Shown: positions 34,778 to 43,680, counted from the stretch's first letter. The stretch: DNA of 64,000 bases from Oleiagrimonas sp963747595 (GCA_963747595.1 CAVVFO010000001.1:310001-374000); one strand, 5' to 3'. Notes: generated by a model from the sequence alone, not told the origin. Program-made: numbers and translations.

Positions 34778-35260
34778 ATGAGTGACCACCATCTTCCCTC
34801 CGAAATCCGCGGCGTGCAGATCCCCATCACCGGAGGGCGCCTGCTGCTGCCCAATGCCAGTGTGGCCGAAGTCATCACCATGCCCACCGCGCAGGGCGTG
34901 GAAGGTGCCCCCGACTGGTTGCTGGGACGCATCGGCTGGCGCGGCTGGCGGCTGCCGATGTTCTCGTTTTCGGTGATGATCGGACTGGCCGATGAGGAAT
35001 TGGCGCTCAACTCCCGCGTGGCCGTGATCAAGGCGCTCGGCGGCAACGAGCGCATGCCGTATCTGGCGCTGGTGACGCAGGGCTTCCCGCGTCTGACCAC
35101 GCTGAGTCAGGACATCGTGGTGCCGCTGGATGACGGCGCGTCGCGGCCCATCGGCGTCATGCAGCGTGTGAGGGTGCGTGACGAAGAGGCGATCGTGCCG
35201 GATCTGGGTGCAATCGAAGCGCAGGTCAACACGGCGCTCGAAGCGGCCGAAGTCGCTTGA
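34778..35260 (+). CDS. chpC: CheW-like protein ChpC
   Basis: A 160-residue CheW-domain adaptor closing the Pil-Chp cluster, 66 nt after the ChpB-like gene. Motifs: GRLLLPNASVAEVITMP, PDWLLGRIGWRGWRLPMFSF (the CheW core), and NERMPYLALVTQGFP. In Pseudomonas ChpC is a second CheW-like adaptor. Start at 34778 (MSDHHLPSEIRGV). Confidence 0.85.
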   Translation: MSDHHLPSEIRGVQIPITGGRLLLPNASVAEVITMPTAQGVEGAPDWLLGRIGWRGWRLPMFSFSVMIGLADEELALNSRVAVIKALGGNERMPYLALVTQGFPRLTTLSQDIVVPLDDGASRPIGVMQRVRVRDEEAIVPDLGAIEAQVNTALEAAEVA

Positions 35261-35302
35261 TGCTTTTCAGCTCGCCTCTTGCCCCGTTCTCGGGCTCCTG
35301 AC

Positions 35303-36037
35303 TCAGATATCGCCGAACAAGGCCTGCAATGCGGCCAGCGCCGTCAGGCCGGCGCTCTCCGTGCGCAGGATTCGCGGACCCAGGTTCAGGGCCTCGAAGC
35401 CGGCGCTGCGCAGCGTGGCAAGATCGTGCGGATCCAGGCCGCCTTCAGGGCCGGCCATGACCACCGCGCCCTGGGCCAGATCCGGCAATTCGCGGGCTCT
35501 GCAGCCTTCACCCGGCGTCAGCATCAGCCGCTTGACGGCTGCGTCCGGCAGGGTGCCCGTCCAGTCCCGCAGGGTCTGGACGGGCTCGACCACGGGAATC
35601 CGGGCCCGACCGCATTGCTCACAGGCACTGATGACCACACCGCGCCAGTGCGTCAGCCGCTTTTCGGCACGCGCGGAATCCAGCCGGACATCGCAGCGCC
35701 GTGTCTGCAGCGGCACGATGCGCGTGACGCCGAGCTCCGTGGCCTTCTGCATGATCAGGTCCATCTTCTCGCCCCGCGCCAGCGCCTGCGCCAGCCCCAG
35801 CCGCAGCGGTGATTCGTTGTCCAGCGGCAGGCGGGAGTCGACCGTGACGAGGGCCTCGCGCTTGCTGGCGGCGGTCAGGGTAGCCGGATAATCGTGACCG
35901 TCACCGTTGAACAGGATGACATGATCCCCGCTGCGCAGACGCAGCGCACGCATGGCATGTTCGGCAGCGAATGCCGGCAGGACCTGCTCGCTGCCGGGGG
36001 CAAGGTCGGTATCGACGAATAGACGGATCTGGCGCAT
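35303..36037 (-). CDS. rsmE: 16S rRNA (uracil(1498)-N(3))-methyltransferase
   Basis: A 244-residue SPOUT-class methyltransferase that methylates U1498 of 16S rRNA with SAM. The trefoil-knot motifs are visible: MDLIMQKATELGVTRIVPL, AGPEGGLDPHDLATL and NLGPRILRTESAGLTAL at the C terminus. Start at 36037 (MRQIRLFVD) is the conserved one; the frame opens at 36055. Convergent with chpC (42-nt gap with no visible terminator), divergent from the MFS gene. Confidence 0.94.
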   Translation of the reverse strand: MRQIRLFVDTDLAPGSEQVLPAFAAEHAMRALRLRSGDHVILFNGDGHDYPATLTAASKREALVTVDSRLPLDNESPLRLGLAQALARGEKMDLIMQKATELGVTRIVPLQTRRCDVRLDSARAEKRLTHWRGVVISACEQCGRARIPVVEPVQTLRDWTGTLPDAAVKRLMLTPGEGCRARELPDLAQGAVVMAGPEGGLDPHDLATLRSAGFEALNLGPRILRTESAGLTALAALQALFGDI

Positions 36038-36170
36038 ACCACGCAGTGTCGGCAAAAACAGCCTTCAGCATACCTGCTGTCGACACGCCACATGGCATAC
36101 TTTTGCCGATGTGGAGACCTGAGCCAAGCCGCCTCGCCGATCATGCGCGAGCACATCGCGGACACGCCTC

Positions 36171-37412
36171 ATGAACGGCTCCGCGGAGGTCACTCGGGCG
36201 CTGCGCGCCAGCTGGTGGATCGCGGCGATCGCCTTTCTCAGCGGTATCGGAGGCGGCGTCGTGTTTCCGATTCTGCCGATACTGGGCGTGCAACTGGGAT
36301 TGTCGTCCGTCATGGTGGGGCTGATCCTGGCGGCCAACCGCATCACGCGCATCTTCTTCAATCCCTTCACGGGGTCGCTGATCGACCGTTTCGGCGCCCG
36401 CTGGCCAGTGGCGATCGGACTGTTTCTGGAAACCGTGGCGGTACTGGCGTTCAGCGTGGCCCTGTATTCGCATGTGCCTGTCGCCTGGTTCCTGACTGGC
36501 CGCGTGATCTGGGGAATCGGCTCATCGCTGATCCTGGTGGGAGCCATGGCGGCGGTCATGGTGATTTCCACCGCCGACACGCGTGGTCGGCTGACCGGGC
36601 GCGTGCGCACATCCATGACGCTGGGTCTGCCGGCGGGCATGGTGATCGGCGGCGTCATCGCCGATGCGGCGTCCTCCAATGCGGCCTTTCTGACAGCCGC
36701 GGCCCTGACGTTGCTGACCGGGCTGTTCGCCTTGTATGCCATGCCACGCGGTGCGGCACCGGCGCCCCACGCGGATCGGGCAGAGCACCGGGGGCTCGGT
36801 GTGTGGCGGCAACTGCTGGCCATGCCTCTGCTGCAGGTGGTATGCGGCGCCAATGCGCTGATCTTCTTTGCCATCTCGGGCATTCTCCTGGCGACGCTGG
36901 TGGTGCTGGTCGATGCGCGCGGCCTGCACGTGTTCGGTTGGGGCAGCCAGGCCAGTGCGGGATTGCTGATGGCGCTTTTGATGGTGTGCAGGGGGGCTGC
37001 GGCGCTCACCTCGGGCGCGTTCCTGGATCGTCGCAGTACGCGTACCGCGCTGCTGATACCTGCCGCCGTGCTCACCTGCGCGGGCTTCATCGGCCTGGAT
37101 CTGGCAGGAGAGGCCTGGACGGTAGCGCTGGCACTGGTCGCAATCGGCCTGGGCAGCGGAGCACTGACCATGCCCCTGCTGACGCTGATCAGTGATGTGG
37201 TACCGCGCGAACGTCAGGGACGTGCCATGGGCATGTATCAGGTGTACGGCGATATCGGCGGCAGTCTGGGGCCGATCGTGGGCCTGCAGCTGGGCGCGAT
37301 GGTCGGTTACGGGCCGATCTACCTGGCCGTGGCCGGTGCCATGCTGGCGGCAGCGATCCCGCTGTACTGGCTGGTGCGTCATGAGCGCGCGCAGGTGCCG
37401 CCCCAGACCTGA
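36171..37412 (+). CDS. MFS transporter
   Basis: A 413-residue major facilitator protein with 12 predicted hydrophobic segments. The loop-2/3 motif is visible in the N-terminal half (FFNPFTGSLIDRFGARWPV), as is the helix-5 motif C-like GLPAGMVIGGVIAD, which suggests a drug/H+ antiporter-type exporter (DHA1). The second half has a related loop around GAFLDRRSTRTALL. The substrate cannot be told from the sequence. A single REP unit follows 31 nt after the stop. Confidence 0.88.
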   Translation: MNGSAEVTRALRASWWIAAIAFLSGIGGGVVFPILPILGVQLGLSSVMVGLILAANRITRIFFNPFTGSLIDRFGARWPVAIGLFLETVAVLAFSVALYSHVPVAWFLTGRVIWGIGSSLILVGAMAAVMVISTADTRGRLTGRVRTSMTLGLPAGMVIGGVIADAASSNAAFLTAAALTLLTGLFALYAMPRGAAPAPHADRAEHRGLGVWRQLLAMPLLQVVCGANALIFFAISGILLATLVVLVDARGLHVFGWGSQASAGLLMALLMVCRGAAALTSGAFLDRRSTRTALLIPAAVLTCAGFIGLDLAGEAWTVALALVAIGLGSGALTMPLLTLISDVVPRERQGRAMGMYQVYGDIGGSLGPIVGLQLGAMVGYGPIYLAVAGAMLAAAIPLYWLVRHERAQVPPQT

Positions 37413-37442
37413 CACGCGCCAAGGGTGGGGTGCCGGTTCTGC

Positions 37443-37484
37443 GTAGGGCGGTTCCGTCGCTCATCGCTCCTTGAACCGCCCTAC
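37443..37484. repeat. compact REP-like unit, copy D
   Basis: A short hairpin form of the repeat: GTAGGGCGGTTC at the left and GAACCGCCCTAC at the right form a perfect 12-bp stem around CGTCGCTCATCGCTCCTT. Lies between the convergent MFS and bioA genes and probably serves as a terminator for both. Confidence 0.85.
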
Positions 37485-37507
37485 GTCGGACTTTGTCTCC
37501 TTGCAGA

Positions 37508-38908
37508 TCACCGCACGGCCAGTTCGATGCCCTCTTTGGCCACGGTGACCATGTGCTCGATATCGCCTTCCTCGACCACATACGGCGGCATGAAATACAC
37601 CACATTGCCCAGCGGGCGCAGCAGCACTTCACGGGTCAAGCCATGCAGATACACGTGCAGCCCGCGGCGTTCCGCGAGCGGGTAGGGCTCCCGGGTCTGC
37701 TTGTCGGCCACCAGTTCCACCGCGGCGATCATGCCGGTCTGGCGCACGTCGGCGACGTGCGGATGGTCGCGCAGCGATGCCAGTTGCCGGCCGAGGTGCG
37801 CCGCCAGGGTGCGGTTGCGTTCCAGCACGGGTTCATCGCGAAAGATGTCCAGCGTGGCCAGCGCCGTGGCGCAGGCCAGCGGATTGCCGGTATAGCTGTG
37901 CGAGTGCAGGAACGCCTTGCCGCTGGCGTAGGCGTCGTAGAACGCCTCATACACACAGTCGTTCGTGAGTACGGCCGACAACGGCAGGGTGCCGCCGGTC
38001 AATCCCTTGGAGAGGCACATGAAGTCCGGTGTCACGCCGGCATCGCCGGCCTGTTCGCAGGCGAACATGGTGCCGGTGCGACCGAAGCCCACCGCGATCT
38101 CGTCGGCAATGAAATGCACGTCGTACGCGTCGCACAACTGGCGCAGTCCGGTCAGGTAATCCGGATGGTACATGCGCATGCCGCCGGCGCACTGCACCAA
38201 CGGCTCGACGATGACGGCACATGTTTCGTGCGCATGCGTCTCCAGCAGTGCGCGCAGATCCTCGAGCTTGCGCCGCGCCACGTCGGCAGGCGTCTCGCCG
38301 GGTTCGGCAGCGTAGCTGTCCGGTGAGGGCGCAATGATCGGCTCCAGCAGCAATGGTGCGTAGATGCGCCGGTACAGGGCCACATCGCTGACCGACAATG
38401 CGCCCAGCGTTTCACCGTGATATCCGCCGCTCAGCGAGATGTAGCGGGTGCGTTCGCCGTGGCCCCGATTGAGCCAATAGTGGAAACTCATCTTCAGCGC
38501 CACTTCCACCGCGGCCGAGCCGTTGTCGGCATAGAACACGCGGTTCAGTCCATTCGGGGCGATGTCCACAAGTCGTTCGGCCAGTTCGACGGCGGGTTCA
38601 TGCGTCGTGCCCGCGAAAATCACGTGCTCCAGCGTCCGGGCTTGCCTGGCGAGCGCATCGGCGATACGCGGATTGGCGTGACCGAACAGGTTGACCCACC
38701 AGGAACTGATGCAATCGAGATAGCGCCGGCCTTCCATGTCGAAAAGCCATGCCCCCTCGCCGCGTGCCACGGGTAACATGGGAATGGTTTCGTGGTCGTG
38801 CATCTGCGTGCACGGATGCCAGACGTGGCGCAGGTCACGTGTGGCCAGAGCCTGGTTTCTGGATGGTGTGGTGTCGGAGGGTGCAGTGGTATTGGTCATG
38901 CGCGACAT
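37508..38908 (-). CDS. bioA: adenosylmethionine--8-amino-7-oxononanoate transaminase
   Basis: A 466-residue PLP-dependent class III aminotransferase that makes 7,8-diaminopelargonate in biotin synthesis, with SAM as amino donor. Features: RHVWHPCTQM at the N terminus, SSWWVNLFGHANPRI, GSAAVEVALKMSFHYW, GGYHGETLGALSV, IVEPLVQCAGGMRMY, FIADEIAVGFGRTG and the PLP lysine in CLSKGLTGGTLPLS. Start at 38908 or the next Met at 38899. Other bio genes are not nearby. Divergent from gspN (63-nt gap). Confidence 0.95.
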   Translation of the reverse strand: MSRMTNTTAPSDTTPSRNQALATRDLRHVWHPCTQMHDHETIPMLPVARGEGAWLFDMEGRRYLDCISSWWVNLFGHANPRIADALARQARTLEHVIFAGTTHEPAVELAERLVDIAPNGLNRVFYADNGSAAVEVALKMSFHYWLNRGHGERTRYISLSGGYHGETLGALSVSDVALYRRIYAPLLLEPIIAPSPDSYAAEPGETPADVARRKLEDLRALLETHAHETCAVIVEPLVQCAGGMRMYHPDYLTGLRQLCDAYDVHFIADEIAVGFGRTGTMFACEQAGDAGVTPDFMCLSKGLTGGTLPLSAVLTNDCVYEAFYDAYASGKAFLHSHSYTGNPLACATALATLDIFRDEPVLERNRTLAAHLGRQLASLRDHPHVADVRQTGMIAAVELVADKQTREPYPLAERRGLHVYLHGLTREVLLRPLGNVVYFMPPYVVEEGDIEHMVTVAKEGIELAVR

Positions 38909-38971
38909 GATCCCGTGTCCGGGGATACGGACTCAAGTGCCATCCGGGTTCTGTGACCCGGTTGCAGCGGC

Positions 38972-39772
38972 GTGCCCATGCCGGTGACATCTGCTCCACG
39001 GCGGCTGTGGTGGCGACTGCTGGCGTGGCTGGTGCTGGCGCTGCTGGTGGTGTTCTGTCTGTTGTGGTGGTTTCCGGCGAGCTGGGCGTGGTCGCTGGCG
39101 CGTTCGCACCTGCCGCACACGCAACTGACGGCGCCCTCGGGTACGCTCTGGAACGGCCATGCCGATGTACTGCAGATTGACGGGCAGCCTGTTGGGGCAC
39201 TGGACTGGCACATCGGCCATGCGGCATTGCTGGGCAATCTGGCGGGGGATGTCCGTCTGCGATCCGCACGCTGGTCCGGCCATGCGCATTTTCTTCGCAG
39301 TGGTACGCACCAATTCGATTTCGACCATGTGCAGGCCACCATGCCGGCGTCACTGCTGGGAGCGCCCGAATGGCTGCGGGGTCTGCGTCCCGGGGGTATG
39401 CTGCGGGTCGATGTCCGCCATCTGCGGCTGCGAAACAACTGGCCGGTGCAATGCGCGGGCGCTGTGCACTGGCGTGATGCGACGCTCGCGGATGCGCGAG
39501 GGACGGCCGACCTCGGTGATCTGAGCGCCAGGGTCGGCATGCGTGCCGGCACCACGTTGCAGGCCGTGTTCAGTGACAGCGGCACGGGTCCGCTGGCGGT
39601 GCATGGCAGCGCCACGGTCACACCGCTTGGCTGGCGCCTGCAACTGAACATGCAGCCGCGCGGCAGCCATCCTTTGCTGCGCCGCATGCTGGCGCGATTC
39701 GGCGCTGTGGACGCCGAAGGCCATATCCTGGTGCAGCGCCATGCCGGATTGTTTTCACGGAGATCGCAATGA
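38972..39772 (+). CDS. gspN: type II secretion system protein N
   Basis: A 266-residue GspN-type protein: one N-terminal transmembrane segment (WRLLAWLVLALLVVFCLLWWF, about residues 13-33) and a periplasmic domain beginning LTAPSGTLWNGHADVLQIDG, the recognisable N-protein pattern. It is a non-core component of type II secretion. No other gsp genes are in the window, so it is an outlying copy or the gsp operon is elsewhere. Start at 38972 (or the second Met at 38978). Its stop overlaps the ATG of the next gene (ATGA). Confidence 0.8.
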   Translation: MPMPVTSAPRRLWWRLLAWLVLALLVVFCLLWWFPASWAWSLARSHLPHTQLTAPSGTLWNGHADVLQIDGQPVGALDWHIGHAALLGNLAGDVRLRSARWSGHAHFLRSGTHQFDFDHVQATMPASLLGAPEWLRGLRPGGMLRVDVRHLRLRNNWPVQCAGAVHWRDATLADARGTADLGDLSARVGMRAGTTLQAVFSDSGTGPLAVHGSATVTPLGWRLQLNMQPRGSHPLLRRMLARFGAVDAEGHILVQRHAGLFSRRSQ

Positions 39773-40563
39773 ACGAACAAGACACCACGCCCGCCTCCGT
39801 GGCCGAGGCGTTGGCAGTGGCCCGCGAGGCCGCAGCCCAGGCCGGTGAGATCATCCGGCATTACTGGCGCCAGGGGGTGGATGTGGAGCACAAGGCGGAT
39901 GCCAGCCCGGTGACCGTGGCCGATCGTGAGGCAGAGACTGCCATTCGCCGGATTTTGTCGCGGCGTTTTCCCGATCACGCCCAATGGGGCGAGGAGCACG
40001 GACGTGAGGGCGAAAGCGATTATCTGTGGCTGATCGATCCGCTGGACGGCACCAAGAGTTTCGTACGGCGTACACCGTTTTTCTCCACGCAGATTGCGTT
40101 GATGTATCGCGGCGAGCTGATACTGGGCGTCTCCAGCGCGCCGTTGTTCGGAGAGACGTTGTGGGCCAGCCGCGGCGATGGCGCATTTGCCGATGGCACA
40201 TCCATACATGTTGCCGATATCCGTGACATGCGGCAGGCCTCGATTTCCACCGGCAATATCCGCACGTTGGCGCAGAGCCCGCGATGGAGCGTGCTGGCCA
40301 GGCTGATCGGCGACACCGATCGCATCCGCGGCTACGGGGATTTCTGCCACTACCATCTGCTGGCGCAGGGTAGTCTGGACCTGGTGATCGAGTCCGACGT
40401 GAATATCCTGGACATTGCCGCGCTTGCGGTCATCGTGCGCGAGGCCGGCGGGGCCTTCACCGATCTGGATGGCGGTGCGCTGGATCTGGAGACTCGCAGC
40501 GTGCTGGCCGGCGTACCGCCCTTGCATGCCGAGGCGTTGGCGCGATTCCAGACCGCACCGTAG
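39769..40563 (+). CDS. hisN: inositol monophosphatase-family phosphatase, histidinol-phosphatase type
   Basis: A 264-residue Mg-dependent phosphatase of the IMPase superfamily. Metal-site motifs: KADASPVTVADREAE, WGEEHG (first Glu pair), LIDPLDGTKSF (DPLDGT) and, at the C terminus, ESDVNILDIAALAVIVREAGG. The pattern KSFVRRTPFFSTQIAL matches HisN-type histidinol-phosphate phosphatases; other substrates cannot be excluded. The 4-nt overlap with gspN indicates co-transcription. Its TAG stop codon is the GTAGG edge of the palindromic repeat at 40560. Confidence 0.82.
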   Translation: MNEQDTTPASVAEALAVAREAAAQAGEIIRHYWRQGVDVEHKADASPVTVADREAETAIRRILSRRFPDHAQWGEEHGREGESDYLWLIDPLDGTKSFVRRTPFFSTQIALMYRGELILGVSSAPLFGETLWASRGDGAFADGTSIHVADIRDMRQASISTGNIRTLAQSPRWSVLARLIGDTDRIRGYGDFCHYHLLAQGSLDLVIESDVNILDIAALAVIVREAGGAFTDLDGGALDLETRSVLAGVPPLHAEALARFQTAP

Positions 40564-40647
40564 GTCGGTGTCGATCGGCGCGAAGCCCGACGTGGCGAGA
40601 TGACCGGTATCGCATGTCGGGCTTCGCTGCGCTCAGCTCCGACCTGC
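40560..40647. repeat. variant palindromic repeat, copy G
   Basis: Outer arms GTAGGTCGG / CCGACCTGC and inner arms GCGAAGCCCGAC / GTCGGGCTTCGC make an 88-bp imperfect cruciform. The edge (GTAGG, CCTAC-like) resembles the REP family, but the inner stem sequence is different, so it is a sister family. It starts at the stop codon of hisN and ends about 60 nt before nudE. Confidence 0.78.
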
Positions 40648-40706
40648 CTGAGCTCGGCCTTTCGGGTGCTTCTTTTGCCTGTCGACCCATCGCGTACAAT
40701 GTCCTC

Positions 40707-41264
40707 ATGGCTGTGAAATATCCAATCACGCACGCGCGACGCATCACCGGGAGCAGCCGATTCCTGAGTTGCGAACAGGTCGATCTGGAATTTTCCAACG
40801 GTGAACGGCGCACCCACGAGCGGCTGCTCAACTCTGGTCTGGGCGCGGTGATCATCGTGGCCATGCGCGATGCGGACACCGCGATCCTGGTGCGGGAATA
40901 CGGGGCGGGGCTGGACCATTACGAACTGGGCCTGCCCAAGGGGCGGCTCGACCGGGGCGAGACCACCGAGCAGGGTGCCGAGCGCGAACTCAAGGAAGAA
41001 GCCGGGTTCGGCGCGCGACAGCTGGATATTCTCGGTGCGCTGTCGCTGTCCCCGGCCTACATGACGCACATGACCCACGTGGTGCTGGCGCGCGACCTGT
41101 ATCCCGAGCGCCTGCCCGGCGACGAGCCGGAGCCGCTGGAGGTGGTGCCGTGGAAACTCTCCGATCTGCACACGCTGATCGCGCGCGACGATGTCACCGA
41201 AGGGCGCTCCATCGCTGCCCTGTTCATGGCGCGGGAATACCTTGCGGGTCGTTATCGTCCGTGA
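40707..41264 (+). CDS. nudE: ADP compounds hydrolase NudE
   Basis: A 185-residue Nudix hydrolase. The Nudix box is intact: G(x5)E(x7)REx2EE as GRLDRGETTEQGAERELKEE followed by AGFGAR. YELGLPKG and LSPAYMTHMTHVVLARDLYP match NudE, which cleaves ADP-ribose, Ap3A and NADH-type compounds. Start at 40707 (MAVKYPITHARR) gives the family length; the frame is open from 40614 through the repeat. Followed by cysQ after 75 nt. Confidence 0.9.
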   Translation: MAVKYPITHARRITGSSRFLSCEQVDLEFSNGERRTHERLLNSGLGAVIIVAMRDADTAILVREYGAGLDHYELGLPKGRLDRGETTEQGAERELKEEAGFGARQLDILGALSLSPAYMTHMTHVVLARDLYPERLPGDEPEPLEVVPWKLSDLHTLIARDDVTEGRSIAALFMAREYLAGRYRP

Positions 41265-41339
41265 ATCCGCCTGTCGAATATGCACGCGGTGTGGGTGGTG
41301 CGGCCGTTGCCATTTGCATTTTTGAAAAAGGAAGCTTTC

Positions 41340-42143
41340 GTGTCCGACGCATCCATGCTTGACGCTGTCATCGACCTGGCGCGCCGCGCCGGTGACGCCA
41401 TCCTGGCGGTCTACCGTCGCGATTTCGAGGTCGAGCACAAGGACGATGATTCACCCTTGACCGCAGCCGATCTGGCGGCGCACCGCCTGATCGTGAATGG
41501 GTTGCGCACCTTGACGCCCGATGTACCGGTGCTGTCCGAAGAGTCGGCGCACGTTGCCTGGGAGGAACGTGGCTGCTGGACACGCTACTGGCTGGTCGAC
41601 CCGCTGGATGGCACGCGTGAATTCGTCAAGCGCAATGGCGAGTTCACCGTCAACATCGCCCTGATCGATGAGCATCGCACGGTGATGGGCGTGGTCCTGG
41701 CACCGGTGACCGGCGATCTCTACTATGCCAGCGCCGGTGACGGGGCCTTCCGCCAGGTGCAGCCGGACACCGAGCCGCGACGGCTGCGCACGCGTGCGCC
41801 CGAGCCGCCGCTGGTGGTGGCGGGAAGCCGTTCGCACGGCAGCGAGCGGCAGGCGCAGATGCTTTCCGGTCTCGGTGAATACGAGGTAGTGGCGATGGGC
41901 TCCTCGCTGAAGTTCTGCCTGATTGCACGCGGCGCGGCCGATCTGTACCTGCGTCCGGGCCCCACCTCCGAGTGGGACACCGGCGCCGCCCAATGCGTGC
42001 TGCAGGAAGCCGGCGGTGCCGTGCTGGCGCTGGATGGGCAGCCTCTGCGCTACAACACGAAAGCCTCGTTGATCAATCCGGAATTCGTTGCGGTCGGGGA
42101 TGCCACTGTCGACTGGACTGCACGCCTCAACCATGTCTCGTGA
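41340..42143 (+). CDS. cysQ: 3'(2'),5'-bisphosphate nucleotidase CysQ
   Basis: A 267-residue Li-sensitive, Mg-dependent phosphatase that removes the 3' phosphate of PAP, the by-product of sulfate assimilation. IMPase-family motifs: KDDDSPLTAADLAAH, LSEESA, LVDPLDGTREFVKRNGEF and GPTSEWDTGAAQCVLQEAGG. GTG at 41340 is chosen as the start because AAGGA lies 8 nt upstream; the in-frame ATG at 41355 is an alternative and the frame runs open to 41280. Second IMPase-superfamily gene within 1.6 kb of the hisN-like one. Confidence 0.92.
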   Translation: MSDASMLDAVIDLARRAGDAILAVYRRDFEVEHKDDDSPLTAADLAAHRLIVNGLRTLTPDVPVLSEESAHVAWEERGCWTRYWLVDPLDGTREFVKRNGEFTVNIALIDEHRTVMGVVLAPVTGDLYYASAGDGAFRQVQPDTEPRRLRTRAPEPPLVVAGSRSHGSERQAQMLSGLGEYEVVAMGSSLKFCLIARGAADLYLRPGPTSEWDTGAAQCVLQEAGGAVLALDGQPLRYNTKASLINPEFVAVGDATVDWTARLNHVS

Positions 42144-42153
42144 CAGCGGCTGC

Positions 42154-42969
42154 ATGACCCAAAAAGCACCCTCGTCCATGGATGCGTTGCTGGCCATCAT
42201 GGCGCGCCTGCGCGATCCCGAGGGTGGCTGTCCCTGGGATCTCAAGCAGGATTTCGCATCGGTCGTGCCGTATACGCTGGAAGAAGCCTACGAAGTGGCC
42301 GACGCCATCGATCGCCAGGATTACGATGATCTGCGTGACGAGCTGGGCGATCTGCTGCTGCAGGTAGTCTTCCATGCGCGCATGGCCGAAGAGCGCGATC
42401 TGTTCGATTTCGCCGATGTGGCCGCGGCCATCGGTGCCAAGATGGTCCGCCGCCACCCGCACGTATTCGGCGACGCATCGGTCTCCGATGCGCAGGAACA
42501 GACGCGCGCCTGGGAAACGATCAAGGCGGCCGAGCGGGCCGGAAAAGGCGAGGCCGATGACAGTGCGCTGGCTGGCATCGCCCGCGGTCTGCCGGAATAT
42601 CAGCGCGCGTTGAAGCTGCAGAAGCGGGCCGCGCGTACCGGTTTCGACTGGCCCGCCCCGGGGCCGGTGCTGGCCAAGCTGGCCGAGGAACTGGACGAAG
42701 TACGAGCCGAGTTCGAACAGGGCGGCGGCGCGCAGCGCATCGAGGAGGAAATCGGCGACCTGCTGTTCGTGGTGGTCAACCTCACCCGCCATGCCGAGGT
42801 GGATTTCTCGCGTGCACTGCGCCGTGCCAACGCGAAGTTCGAGCGCCGTTTCCGGCACATGGAATCATCGGCACGGGCCGATGGGCGATCTCTTGCGGAC
42901 TTCACCCTGGAGGATCAGGAAACGCTGTGGGCACATGCCAAGCAGGCCGAGAAAGCCGCGTCCGGGTAA
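42154..42969 (+). CDS. mazG: nucleoside triphosphate pyrophosphohydrolase MazG
   Basis: A 271-residue all-alpha NTP pyrophosphatase with two MazG repeats. First repeat: LRDPEGGCPWDLKQ, TLEEAYEVADAI and DELGDLLLQVVFHARM; second repeat: KLAEELDEVRAEF and IEEEIGDLLFVVVNL. Each carries the EExxE..ExxD metal-binding pattern. It removes non-canonical or excess NTPs. Starts at 42154 or, with an 11-nt overlap of cysQ, at 42133. Closes a run of clean-up enzymes (hisN, nudE, cysQ, mazG). Confidence 0.93.
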   Translation: MTQKAPSSMDALLAIMARLRDPEGGCPWDLKQDFASVVPYTLEEAYEVADAIDRQDYDDLRDELGDLLLQVVFHARMAEERDLFDFADVAAAIGAKMVRRHPHVFGDASVSDAQEQTRAWETIKAAERAGKGEADDSALAGIARGLPEYQRALKLQKRAARTGFDWPAPGPVLAKLAEELDEVRAEFEQGGGAQRIEEEIGDLLFVVVNLTRHAEVDFSRALRRANAKFERRFRHMESSARADGRSLADFTLEDQETLWAHAKQAEKAASG

Positions 42970-42979
42970 TGCGATCGGC

Positions 42980-43014
42980 GTAAAAAGGCCGACGGAGATC
43001 GCTCCGTCGGCCTT
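42980..43014 (-). terminator. rho-independent terminator of the His-rich protein gene
   Basis: The stem AAGGCCGACGGA / TCCGTCGGCCTT (42985-43014) has a 6-nt loop. Read on the minus strand it is followed by a T run (TTTTTA), so it terminates the gene ending at 43054. On the plus strand, where mazG ends at 42969, no T run follows. Confidence 0.85.
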
Positions 43015-43053
43015 GCGTCGTCCCTGACCCATCCTGATGCCCTCGGATGCCGC

Positions 43054-43575
43054 TCAGGGCTTGCTGTTGTGCTTCATTTTCGCACGCCATTTTGCGTGCA
43101 TCCGGTCGCGCTGATTCAGCTGTTTCAGGCTCTCGTCCAGCGCCTTGTGCAGGGTCGAGATGGCGGCCGAGGTGTTTTTCGGCTGCATTTGCACGCGTGC
43201 CAGGTGCTCATATGCAAAGTGACGCACCTGCGGATTTTGCGTCTGCTGCAGCACATTGCGGTACATGGACTGGATCTGGCCGGTTTTTCCCTCCATCCGG
43301 TACAGGCGTTCCAGGCGATGCATTGTGCCGATGACGGCCATTGCCGGCGAACGATGCCCGTGACGCCGGTGTGCATCGTGGCCACGCCAGTGGTGCTTGC
43401 CGTGCATGTCGTGCCGGTGCATGCCCGATCGATGCTGCATCATGTGGTTGGAGGGCGCCCTCTGCGCCGGGGCGACGGATGCCGGCGGAGGTGGTGCGTT
43501 CTGCGCAATGGCCAGCGAGGAGCCACCGCAAACCAGGGCGGCACCCATTGCAGCGATAAGCAGCTTGCGATTCAT
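43054..43575 (-). CDS. histidine-rich exported protein of unknown function
   Basis: A 173-residue protein with a clean Sec signal peptide (MNRKLLIAAMGAALVCGG.. with cleavage near ALA-Q, about residue 24). The mature N-terminal half (about 45-80) is packed with His, Met and Arg (HMMQHRSGMHRHDMHGKHHW), a composition typical of metal-binding periplasmic proteins. The C-terminal half is helical with a Gln/Arg-rich amphipathic pattern (TMHRLERLYRMEGKTGQIQS), somewhat like Spy/CpxP-type chaperones, but I cannot assign a family. Start at 43575; the frame opens at 43614. Has its own terminator, so monocistronic. Confidence 0.7.
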   Translation of the reverse strand: MNRKLLIAAMGAALVCGGSSLAIAQNAPPPPASVAPAQRAPSNHMMQHRSGMHRHDMHGKHHWRGHDAHRRHGHRSPAMAVIGTMHRLERLYRMEGKTGQIQSMYRNVLQQTQNPQVRHFAYEHLARVQMQPKNTSAAISTLHKALDESLKQLNQRDRMHAKWRAKMKHNSKP

Positions 43576-43680
43576 GGTCAAACTCCGTTCGGGGGTGTGA
43601 GGATGAAAACGCATGACGACGAACTCGGTTGACCCGGGCAGACCGCCGGAGATGGCATGCTGCAGGATGCCTGGGCGCGA

